This document shows positions 1 to 7,483 of a stretch of DNA of 64,000 nucleotides, in pieces; the stretch's first letter is position 1, and the number at the start of each line of letters is the position of its first letter. The notes below the pieces were generated by a model that saw nothing but the letters and a program-made list of their open reading frames with translations, made no database searches and was not told where the DNA came from. The stretch comes from Candidatus Poribacteria bacterium. GTDB lineage: Bacteria; Poribacteria; WGA-4E; WGA-3G. The stretch spans positions 81,041-145,040 of the forward strand of contig JAAXGN010000122.1 in the NCBI GenBank assembly GCA_012267415.1. Direction: 5' to 3'. The position numbers and the translations under genes were made by a program.

Positions 1-1
1 T

Positions 2-340
2 ATTGTAATACTTGTCAACGTTTTCGGAATTCTTATAGTTAATAAAACATCTGATGATGTTGTGGTATTTTCAGGTCCTCGCAATTTTGTAGAGGAAATA
101 GAGGCTTGGGCTGAGGAAGAACGCCAAAAATCTGCCGAAACCTTGAGACTGCATAAAAAAGAGATGAGCGCGCTGGAAGTTTATGAAGATTTTATGAACA
201 GAGGTCCACAAGAGTTAACCGAAAAAGGATTAGCAGATTTTTTAAAAAAATCCGATGAGTTATATCAATCCGTTGAAGCTATCCGAGAAGAAAAAGAAAA
301 GTATATGGAAGTAACCCCAATACCAAGTCCAGACAACTAA
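2..340 (+). CDS. C-terminal part of a membrane-anchored protein, unknown function
   Basis: The reading frame is open to the left edge, so the gene starts outside the window. The visible part opens with a hydrophobic stretch (IVILVNVFGILIV, about residues 1-13), consistent with a transmembrane helix. A charged, mostly helical region of about 90 residues follows, rich in Glu and Lys, ending in a Pro-containing tail (PIPSPDN). A GTG at 62 could start translation but would discard the hydrophobic segment, so I read it as an internal codon. It lies on the same strand as the OB-fold and flotillin genes but is separated from them by about 350 bp of repeats. I do not recognise the family; a short membrane-anchored coiled-coil protein fits what is visible. 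Confidence 0.6.
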   Translation: MVILVNVFGILIVNKTSDDVVVFSGPRNFVEEIEAWAEEERQKSAETLRLHKKEMSALEVYEDFMNRGPQELTEKGLADFLKKSDELYQSVEAIREEKEKYMEVTPIPSPDN

Positions 341-441
341 AAGAGGGTATACACAATACCCATATTCTGTTATAGTGAAATATAGATATATATGCACAAT
401 TTTGGAGCGTGGGACCTAAACCGACAGACTGGACTGTTCTG

Positions 442-617
442 TAGCACAAACTTTATGAAGATTAAAAAAATATTTGGGTAATTCATCTGATAAGACTCAT
501 CGTAGGAGCAAGGTTTCGTAGGGGCGGGGTTTCCCCGCCCGCGTATTACCCAATTAATAATTTAATCTTCATTTAGTTTGTGCAGTAGTGTACGCAAACT
601 AAAAGTTTGTGCTAAAA
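442..617. repeat. Palindromic repeat family 3 (GCACAAACT-TTT-AGTTTGTGC), split by an insertion
   Basis: The left half-site TAGCACAAACTTT ends at 454 and the right half TTAGTTTGTGC begins at 573. A second, intact copy (ACGCAAACTAAAAGTTTGTGCT) lies at 594-615, shown here as two arms around AAA. The same palindrome recurs at 30893-30950. The first copy is interrupted exactly at its centre by the element at 455-572. The 341-688 gap holds only these repeats and no credible gene. Confidence 0.75.
455..572. mobile_element. MITE-like element A, copy 1
   Basis: A 118-bp unit has imperfect terminal inverted repeats. The left end is ATGAAGATTAA then TTGGGTAAT, and the right end is ATTACCCAA then TTAATCTTCAT. 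It carries a family-1 REP hairpin (GGGGCGGGGTTTCCCCGCCC) internally and encodes nothing. A second copy with the same ends and a diverged interior lies at 52655-52779. It sits in the T-run at the centre of a family-3 palindrome, so any target duplication cannot be defined. Confidence 0.75.
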
Positions 618-751
618 TTTGACAACATGAACTTCTGTGAGGCGCAGCGTGCCTTTCAGTTTATCGACGCATAGGTTTAGAGGGAATTATGGGTTTTTGG
701 AATTATCTAACTGGAACATATAATGTATAGTTTACTGCACCACTTGCTGTC

Positions 752-1450
752 GTGTTTCTGTTTGCAATTTTTCGGCTTATCCTCGGTGGCCTGGACTTTG
801 GGGATGCTGATGTAGATGCAGATGTGGATGCGGATGTGGATTTTGACGTTGATGCGGATGTGGACTTTGATGTAGATGCTGACGTTGATGTTGATGTAGA
901 CGCTGACGTTGATGTGGACACTGACATTAATGCGGGTACGGCTATAGGTTCTGATGCTGGATCAGGGGTAAGTGGTAATTTTTTTACTGACGTTTTGGGA
1001 TTTCTGAACATAGGAAGGGTGCCCTTTATGGTAGTGGTGATGACACTCTTTACTACATGGAGTTTCACCGGTTTAATTGTCAATGAAATCCTTAATGTCA
1101 ACTCTGCATCAAGCCTATTCTTTGGAATTTCTTGTTCGGCTGCATTTGTTTGTAGCATTTTAGGTACCCGATACTTATCGCTTACACTCTCAAAGATATT
1201 TCCGGAAAGCGATCCTCCCACAAAGGATCTTCACCTACTCGGATTACAGGGAAGAGTGGTTAGTGGTCAAATCACTACGACTTTCGGCACCGCAAGGGTC
1301 CAAGTTCCGGATGGTCATACGTTAACGGTAAAATGTCGCGTCAAACCCGGTGATCCCAATCCAGTAAAGGGTGATATTGTAATTCTAATTGGTTATGATC
1401 CTGAGAAACGAATATTTGATGTGAAATCTATAGAAGCGGTGCTGTCGTAA
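752..1450 (+). CDS. OB-fold (NfeD/YuaF-like) membrane protein, flotillin partner; 5' end interrupted by an amber codon
   Basis: Two features support a YuaF/YqiJ-type partner of flotillin: a membrane region (about residues 85-145) and a C-terminal NfeD-type OB-fold (about 165-230, with LQGRVVSG, FGTARV and KGDIVILIGYD). The gene also lies 53 bp upstream of a flotillin. Such pairs act at the inner membrane in lipid-domain organisation and stress response (family knowledge). Residues 19-57 are an unusual alternating Asp-Val tract. The GTG at 752 has no ribosome site. A far better start is ATG 689, with AGAGGG a few bases before it; the frame runs in phase from there but meets TAG at 728-730 (codon 14). 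The native protein therefore probably begins MGFWNYLTG. The amber codon is a mutation, an error or a readthrough site. Confidence 0.75.
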   Translation: MFLFAIFRLILGGLDFGDADVDADVDADVDFDVDADVDFDVDADVDVDVDADVDVDTDINAGTAIGSDAGSGVSGNFFTDVLGFLNIGRVPFMVVVMTLFTTWSFTGLIVNEILNVNSASSLFFGISCSAAFVCSILGTRYLSLTLSKIFPESDPPTKDLHLLGLQGRVVSGQITTTFGTARVQVPDGHTLTVKCRVKPGDPNPVKGDIVILIGYDPEKRIFDVKSIEAVLS

Positions 1451-1503
1451 ATCCGCAAATGCTGATATGAACCGAATACTTTTAAATAAAGGAGATATGA
1501 GAA

Positions 1504-3666
1504 ATGGAAGGACAACTTTTTGTACTCATTGTTGGTGGTCTTATTGCGTTGTTTGTTATTTTTGTACTAATCTACAAATCTTTTTACAAAAAAGCACCTG
1601 CGGACGCAGCGTTAGTGATCTCAGGGGGAAACAAAAAACGGGTTGTATTTGGTGGAACACTTGTTAATCCAATCACGAATGTGACGCAGCTTATCTCTTT
1701 AAATACGTTACAACTCCCTGTTGAACGGGAGGGACAAGCAGCTCTGATTACCAAGGATAGTTTGCGTGTTGACATTCAAGCGGAGTTCTATGTCAAAATT
1801 GAACCCAATGAACAGGATGTGCTTAAGGCAGTCGCAAGTCTCGGTGAAAAGACCTTAACACCAGAGGCAGTGAATTCGTTACTGGAAGGTAAACTCGTGG
1901 GTGTTCTACGAAGTGTGGCTGCAACGATGGATTTGCAGGAACTTCACGAAAAACGCCAAGAATTTTCTGACCAGGTACAGGAAGCATGTCTTGAGGATTT
2001 GGAGCAGAACGGCTTTAAGCTTGAAACTGTTGCAGTGACGAATCTTGACCAAACGCCTCTTGAGGCACTTGATGAAAACAACCGATTTGATGTCGTTGCA
2101 ATCCAGACGATTAAGAAGGAAGTGGAAGAAAAGCAGACAGATACGGCGAAAATTGAGCATGAAAACAAGGTCAGACGAGAAGAAGATCGACTACTCGCGG
2201 AACTCGAAATTAAGCAAAAGGAAGAGGAAACAGAGACAAAAGCGTTAGAAGTTGAACAGCGACTTGAATTTGCACAGGAAGAACAGCGTAAGGAAATTGC
2301 AACTAACAAGGCTGAACAGGAACGCGCGGTTGATGCACACAAGTTTGAGCAGTTGCAAGCAGTTGAAGAGGCACGGATTAAACAGGAACAGGCTGTGAAA
2401 TCTGCTGAAATTGCACAAACTCAGAAAATAGAAATGGAACGGATTGAACAGGAAAAATTAGTTCAAGAAAGCGAAATCGCCCAGCAGCAAGCTATTGAGA
2501 TTGCAAAAGTTCAGCAACAGCAGATGGTTGAAGAAGCCGAAATTCAGCGAAACCTTAGTATTGAAAAAGCTAAAATTGACCAAGAGGCTACTGTCAAAGA
2601 GACCGATATTGAACGTAGAATTGTGCTGTTAGACAAAGAACGTGAAGAAAAAGAGGCAGAAGCACAAAACGCTATTCTGGTTTCAATTAAGGAAAAAGAA
2701 CGTGAAGCCGCTTTGATTGAACTCTTGGAAATTTCAGCTGAAAAAGCACGTGCTGAAGCCGCCGTTGAAACAGCTGAAGCAATCGAAAAAGCAGAACGTG
2801 AAAGCAAAATAGAACTGATTCGTGCTGAGCAAGAAGCGGACGAGGAAAGAATTGCGAAAGAAAAGACCGCTGACGCAGAGGTATATACTATTGTTGAAAC
2901 AGCGAAGGCAGAACTTGAAGCAGCACAAGTCAAGGCTGAGGCTACAATAATCCTTTCTGAGGCACTGCTCGTTGAAGCCAAAGCAGAGGCAGACGGTGAG
3001 GAAGCATTGATTACTGCTAAAAATCAGACTGAGCCGCAAGTACTTGTCAGCGATGCAGTCCTTGCACTTGTAGAAGCATTGCCTGAAGTTACGAAGGAGT
3101 TAATGAAACCCGCTGAACGCATCGAAAGTATCCGCGTACTTGACTTAGGTAGTAATGGCGGAGGTAATGGTGGTCCAGGTGGAATGAACCGAATTCTTGG
3201 TTCTATCATCAATGCTGGTGCAGCAATGCCACTTCTCAAGGAACTTGCTAACTTTAGCGATATTGATACAACAAAGATTGGACAAACAATTCAGGATTTT
3301 GCGAAAGGATTGCAGCGTAACCCGAATTCCGCATCTGAATCCATTCCTGTTTCTGATGCAGAGACTGCTTCCGAAGATGAGCCTGGTTCTGAGTCCATTC
3401 CTGTTTCTGATGCAGAGACTGCTTCCGAAGATGAGCCTGGTTCTGAGTCCATTCCTGTTGATGATGCAGAGACTGCTTCCGAGGTGGAGCCTACTCCTGA
3501 GTCCATTCCTGTTTCTGATGCAGAGACTGTTGTTGATGTAGAACCTGTTGTTGATGCTGAGCTTGTTTCTGAAGCTGAACCTGTTGTTGATGTTGAGCTT
3601 GTTTCTGAAGCAGAACCTATTGCTGAGCACGATCCCGTTTCTGAAGCTGAACCTGTTTCTGAATAA
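1504..3666 (+). CDS. Flotillin/YqiK family SPFH-domain protein with a repetitive acidic tail
   Basis: The protein (720 aa) has one N-terminal transmembrane helix (about residues 6-26), an SPFH/band-7 domain (about 30-200) and a very long Glu/Ala/Lys coiled coil (about 205-520). A Gly-rich linker (GSNGGGNGGPGG) and a short hydrophobic region come next. Flotillins oligomerise into membrane scaffolds; the OB-fold protein encoded just upstream is the usual partner. The start is well supported by AAGGAG about ten bases before ATG 1504. Residues beyond about 605 are unlike typical flotillins: four 18-residue repeats (core ESIPVSDAETASEDEP), then looser Glu/Val/Pro repeats to the end, giving a strongly acidic tail. 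The SPFH core is a confident call; the tail's role is unknown. Confidence 0.92.
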   Translation: MEGQLFVLIVGGLIALFVIFVLIYKSFYKKAPADAALVISGGNKKRVVFGGTLVNPITNVTQLISLNTLQLPVEREGQAALITKDSLRVDIQAEFYVKIEPNEQDVLKAVASLGEKTLTPEAVNSLLEGKLVGVLRSVAATMDLQELHEKRQEFSDQVQEACLEDLEQNGFKLETVAVTNLDQTPLEALDENNRFDVVAIQTIKKEVEEKQTDTAKIEHENKVRREEDRLLAELEIKQKEEETETKALEVEQRLEFAQEEQRKEIATNKAEQERAVDAHKFEQLQAVEEARIKQEQAVKSAEIAQTQKIEMERIEQEKLVQESEIAQQQAIEIAKVQQQQMVEEAEIQRNLSIEKAKIDQEATVKETDIERRIVLLDKEREEKEAEAQNAILVSIKEKEREAALIELLEISAEKARAEAAVETAEAIEKAERESKIELIRAEQEADEERIAKEKTADAEVYTIVETAKAELEAAQVKAEATIILSEALLVEAKAEADGEEALITAKNQTEPQVLVSDAVLALVEALPEVTKELMKPAERIESIRVLDLGSNGGGNGGPGGMNRILGSIINAGAAMPLLKELANFSDIDTTKIGQTIQDFAKGLQRNPNSASESIPVSDAETASEDEPGSESIPVSDAETASEDEPGSESIPVDDAETASEVEPTPESIPVSDAETVVDVEPVVDAELVSEAEPVVDVELVSEAEPIAEHDPVSEAEPVSE
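3334..3549 (+). repeat. Four tandem 54-bp repeats inside the flotillin gene
   Basis: Units begin near 3334, 3388, 3442 and 3496. The first two are almost identical at the DNA level and the others drift. Each encodes 18 residues (SESIPVSDAETASEDEPG), so copy-number change keeps the frame. Confidence 0.85.
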
Positions 3667-3710
3667 TCGTTTATGTTTGATACTTCGGGGGGTATGACTG
3701 GTTCCCACAA

Positions 3711-5345
3711 ATGAATCTACTGTCTACCCTCCTTAGTAATACCTCTAAACGCAATACACTCGTTATTGTAAGTATACTCATACTAAGTTTCATCCTACGT
3801 ATCATCGGCATAGGTGTTGGATTGCCTGATACGCCGGACCCACGTGAAACAATTATCTCCCACGACATAATTAATCTCATCAATTTCAGCGCATTACCGG
3901 GAACCTTTAATTGGCCCGGTACTGCGTGGTTTCATCTGATCGCTCTGATAGGTAAACTATTAGATTTCATCGGTATAGAACTGACTGAATCACGCATCAT
4001 TCTACTCGGACGGTGCATAAACGTTTGCCTTTCCACACTGACCGTCTGGTTAACCTATTGTTTGGGGACAAAGTGTTACAATAGACGCGTTGGACTGATC
4101 GCTGCTGGGTTCTTAGCCGTAGCAATGTTACATGCGACTAGCGAATCAAGGTTTGCGCTTGTGGATATTCCAGCGACATTGTGCGCTACCCTTTTTCTCT
4201 GGTTAATGGCACGGGACACGGAGCTAAGATATAGAACTTGTATCTACTTAGGTATTGTCATGGGAATTGGTCTTGCGGTTAAGTATCCTACGCTCTTCGT
4301 CTGTTTATCTCTCCTCATTTTCATAAGCACTGCGGACATATACCGTAAATTCGCAACGATAATACTCTTTACAGTAATATCCTTCACCATCGTTTGTCCA
4401 TATTGGCTGATCGATATTTTCTCAAGCGATTGGAATAAGTTCTTCAGTGATTTTAGTTATGAAACCACGCACTACCATAGAGGACACTTTGGACTGTTCG
4501 CTACGGGTGACACAGGATGGTTGAATCGCTATCTTCATTTGTTGCATATACTGAAATGGGGGGTCGGTTTTCCTCTCGCTATGTTAGTTGGTCTCGGATT
4601 ACTATTCTCAATTGGAGGTCTATCATTATCTGTGAAAAGAGCTGGATTAAGAAGTCTATTTAACGATCAAAGGTCAAGGATGGTAATGTTATTGATTTCT
4701 TATGCCATTCCATTCCTGCTATTTGTCGGTTCTTTCAAAGTTACCTTTGCACGTCACTTGCTAATACTATATCCACCCCTAACGATATTAGCAGCAGCTT
4801 TTCTATTTACCATCGGTAAACGGTATGGCACAGTAATCGGCAGTCTTGTATGGATGTATTCATTTATATATACAGTCGCATTTGCATCCGTTATGTTAAC
4901 GCAGCCGACAACCGAGCAGGTTTCTGAATGGGTTTCAGATAATATAGAAGCAGATCGTTCAATAGCACACGCACCAGAGATACTATTTGACTGGCTACTA
5001 CCGGAATTAGATAGAGATATGACAGATTTTGATGAAAACACAGAGTGGTTAATCATCATTGAAGCGAATAGAGAGGTATTTCAGAAGTATAAACTTCAAC
5101 CTGAAAAGTACCAAATCCAGGATTGGTATCCCCTTGAGAATGTTGAGATAGAGGATAATTTGGCTTTTTATGATGCGATTGATAGGAATGATAGCAGTTA
5201 TCACTTATATAAGACTTTCAACCAGAGTCCGAATTTTCTCGGTTTCAGAATCTCTGATGATGGTGCACCGTTTCCGATGCGTGCGCTACTTCATCCAACA
5301 ATACATCTATTTCGGCGTACTGATTATAGTGAGCTTCAGAATTAA
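3711..5345 (+). CDS. Glycosyltransferase family 39-like polytopic membrane protein (ArnT/PMT/RgtA type)
   Basis: This 544-aa protein has about ten to twelve hydrophobic helices and a short polar C-terminal domain (about residues 400-544). An early periplasmic-loop motif (DTPDPRE after the first helix) matches the acidic catalytic loop of GT39/GT-C enzymes that transfer sugars from polyprenyl-phosphate donors. A typical role is glycosylation of proteins, lipid A or polysaccharide at the inner membrane; the substrate cannot be told. It starts at ATG 3711, 44 bp after the flotillin stop, and could be co-transcribed. The last codons (DYSELQN and the TAA) lie inside an intergenic repeat also seen near 20160 and 29490, so the native C-terminus was probably replaced by repeat sequence. 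Confidence 0.82.
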   Translation: MNLLSTLLSNTSKRNTLVIVSILILSFILRIIGIGVGLPDTPDPRETIISHDIINLINFSALPGTFNWPGTAWFHLIALIGKLLDFIGIELTESRIILLGRCINVCLSTLTVWLTYCLGTKCYNRRVGLIAAGFLAVAMLHATSESRFALVDIPATLCATLFLWLMARDTELRYRTCIYLGIVMGIGLAVKYPTLFVCLSLLIFISTADIYRKFATIILFTVISFTIVCPYWLIDIFSSDWNKFFSDFSYETTHYHRGHFGLFATGDTGWLNRYLHLLHILKWGVGFPLAMLVGLGLLFSIGGLSLSVKRAGLRSLFNDQRSRMVMLLISYAIPFLLFVGSFKVTFARHLLILYPPLTILAAAFLFTIGKRYGTVIGSLVWMYSFIYTVAFASVMLTQPTTEQVSEWVSDNIEADRSIAHAPEILFDWLLPELDRDMTDFDENTEWLIIIEANREVFQKYKLQPEKYQIQDWYPLENVEIEDNLAFYDAIDRNDSSYHLYKTFNQSPNFLGFRISDDGAPFPMRALLHPTIHLFRRTDYSELQN

Positions 5346-5446
5346 TGAATCACTCCAAAACGGGCGAGGTCCCCTCGCTCCTACGATGGCTGATCTTCGT
5401 CATCGGTGTATGGGGTGAAATGTCTCATTAATTATTAACTTTACTG
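5324..5446. repeat. Long composite repeat (TTATAGTGA-CTTCAGAATTAATG...REP...), copy 1
   Basis: The unit holds TAGTGAGCTTCAGAATTAATG, then a family-1 hairpin (GGGCGAGGTCCCCTCGCTCC), then a conserved stretch GTATGGGGTGAAATGTCTCA ending in TTATTAACTTTACT. A matching unit lies at 20157-20297, and an inverted copy of the first half at 29420-29502. It overlaps the 3' end of the glycosyltransferase gene. Confidence 0.8.
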
Positions 5447-5473
5447 TAAAGAAATGTCAGTGTGAAGGTTTCC

Positions 5474-6142
5474 TTAAAAATGTGGTGGAGAAAAACACTT
5501 CTTCTGTATAGGGACAATGGCAGACAAAATCTGAAGTAAGACATCCGCGGGAATGTTGTCTGCATCTATAATCCTTATCAACTCTTGAGGATAATGATCA
5601 ATCAACGGTTCAGTCTTGTTCTTATACTCGTCCCAACGGTAGCGAGCAACGTATTCGTTTGCATCATCACGACGTTTTTCCTTGACTGCACGCCCGCGGA
5701 TCCGTTTGAACATAACCTCCCTGTCATCACAAACCATAAAGAGAACCTTTAGCACATGAACATAAGGGGATAAGAGTTCGGCTTGAGAAATACTCCTCGG
5801 AATCCCATCAAGAATAAGCAGATCAGAGTCAGGTTTGTAATAGTTCATCTCAATCTTGTTTCTGATGTAGTGTTGCCAAGTTTTAATTGTTATATCGTCT
5901 GGAACAAAATCACCTTGGGTAGCGTACTGATGAAAAAGTTGACCTAATTCCGATTCCTCATCTAACTCGCGGAACATATCTCCACTCGAAATGTGAAATA
6001 TGCCAGGAATATAGGATAATAATTTACCTTGTGTCCCTTTACCAGCACCTGGTGGGCCCACGAGTACAATTGATCTAAAACGGTGTTCTTCATTAGGTAA
6101 TACGGGTTTTTCTTGGCAAAGCGACTTATTATCCAATGTCAT
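5474..6142 (-). CDS. Adenylate kinase-type nucleoside monophosphate kinase
   Basis: The 222-aa protein has the P-loop GPPGAGKGTQ (about residue 32), an NMP-binding segment SSGDMFRE, DGIPRS (family form DGFPR), RIRGR, and a C-terminal arginine pair in RRDDANEYVARYRWDEY followed by KNKTEPLIDHY. These are the adenylate kinase signatures; it would transfer phosphate between ATP and AMP in the cytoplasm. The LID between RIRGR and RRDD is very short, so this is a short-form enzyme without a zinc LID. About 25 extra residues precede the P-loop domain. It stands alone on the minus strand rather than in a ribosomal or secY cluster, so it may be a second, specialised NMP kinase. UMP/CMP kinase activity cannot be excluded. 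Confidence 0.85.
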   Translation of the reverse strand: MTLDNKSLCQEKPVLPNEEHRFRSIVLVGPPGAGKGTQGKLLSYIPGIFHISSGDMFRELDEESELGQLFHQYATQGDFVPDDITIKTWQHYIRNKIEMNYYKPDSDLLILDGIPRSISQAELLSPYVHVLKVLFMVCDDREVMFKRIRGRAVKEKRRDDANEYVARYRWDEYKNKTEPLIDHYPQELIRIIDADNIPADVLLQILSAIVPIQKKCFSPPHF

Positions 6143-6243
6143 ACGTGCTCAATCCTTAGTAGTGTTATTCTTGCAGGTCTCTTAATTCAGAAGTGTTGAA
6201 TCCAATTTGGTAGGATATGGTATCGTAGAAATGTTTCGGTAAG

Positions 6244-7287
6244 TTATACCCCAATCAGATGTTGAAGTATATAAAAATCCAATCCCTCGTAATCTCTCGC
6301 TTCAATGAATTCCTGCTCCGTTTTTTTGTCCAAGGTTCTTACTTTTTCAAGCAAATTCAGAAATGTTTTTCGGCTGCTTAACAGGTGTTTCGTAGATATT
6401 TCACGCGGTTGTGTACGCATAACTTTAACATCTAACCCTACGAATTCTCCATTCATACCGTATCCGTTTTCCTCTAATACGCGTACCTGATTAAAGGCAC
6501 GGCGGATGTTTACCGACCCAAACGCTTTGTCTTGATCGAATTTTAGTCCGTTCTGATCATTCAGATGTACACTCCAGAGCTTTTTGTGGTACAATGCATA
6601 CCCCATCTCGTCCGACGGTTCCAATCCTGCCAAAATCGCATGTGCACTTTCTATTAAACCCCCTACGCGTTTCGGATCATCACTTGTGTATGCTAATCCG
6701 ATTGCATGTCCAATCGTTGGGATATAAGCAATATCCATCGGTTCGTTGGGTTTAGGTTCAATAAGAATACGAATCTCAGGATCATGTTCAAGCAATACGT
6801 TGATTGCATCTAAGATATGACCGACAGCATCTGATGAACTTTTTGACTCCCGAATATAAGTTCCTTCACGCGCAAGCCATAATACAAGATTCTTGCAGTC
6901 AATTACGTTAGCAATGTCAACACAACGTTTTGAACGATCAAGTGCATACTGTCGCTCTTTCTCAGAATTTGATGTAAAAGCACCGTCAATTGTCTGATAG
7001 GATTCCCATAACCGTGGTGCTATGACTTCAGCAACTAAGCCGTGGTTGTCAATCTGTTCCTTAACGACTTTCGCTCGTTCCATGATCTGTGAATGCGTTA
7101 ATTCGTCAATATTAGGAACAACGTCATCATCATGAAACTGTATGCCTTCAAAACCGAGGTCTCTGTAAAGTTCTACTTTTTCATCAAAATGATATGACGC
7201 TCGAACAGGTGGTCCAAATGGGTCTGCTCCTTCATGTATATTCCAAGGACCAAAGGAAAAACGATATTCTGCTAAAGAATCAGACAT
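6244..7287 (-). CDS. Xylose isomerase-like TIM-barrel protein (class I XylA relative)
   Basis: The 347-aa protein aligns along its length with class I xylose isomerase: FSFGPWN at the start, FHDDD (catalytic His/Asp region), GAFTSN, IEPKPNEP (metal Glu and catalytic Lys), ESAH (metal Glu and His) and FDQDKAFG (second metal-site Asp pair). The position that is Asp in XylA HIDLN reads SVHLN here, so one metal ligand is His and the substrate may differ. The start at ATG 7287 follows AGGAG by about eight bases; an upstream in-frame ATG at 7368 would add 27 residues unlike the family. It is divergent from the Omp85 gene. Expected role: aldose-ketose isomerisation in the cytoplasm, exact sugar unknown. 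Confidence 0.85.
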   Translation of the reverse strand: MSDSLAEYRFSFGPWNIHEGADPFGPPVRASYHFDEKVELYRDLGFEGIQFHDDDVVPNIDELTHSQIMERAKVVKEQIDNHGLVAEVIAPRLWESYQTIDGAFTSNSEKERQYALDRSKRCVDIANVIDCKNLVLWLAREGTYIRESKSSSDAVGHILDAINVLLEHDPEIRILIEPKPNEPMDIAYIPTIGHAIGLAYTSDDPKRVGGLIESAHAILAGLEPSDEMGYALYHKKLWSVHLNDQNGLKFDQDKAFGSVNIRRAFNQVRVLEENGYGMNGEFVGLDVKVMRTQPREISTKHLLSSRKTFLNLLEKVRTLDKKTEQEFIEARDYEGLDFYILQHLIGV

Positions 7288-7483
7288 CAAACTACTCCTG
7301 TACAAGTTGATTATTGACAGATACCTAAACAAACGAACACTATACCATAAATTTAACGCTGAAAACAAGTTTAGGTTACCTGCTCTTCATGAATCTGCTT
7401 GACTTTAATGATAAGTATAAAGTATTATTTTAATAGTGTCAAGTCAAATTCCAATTCAACCATAAGATTGTTAAGGTAATGTG

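Noticed and set aside
703..1221. Minus-strand gene for a Ser/Thr-rich repeat protein
   Set aside because: It is the complement of the Asp-Val repeat of the OB-fold gene; the plus strand has clear domains and a downstream partner.
3145..3710. Minus-strand repeat proteins opposite the flotillin tail
   Set aside because: They mirror the 54-bp repeats of the flotillin gene, with no ribosome sites or known domains.
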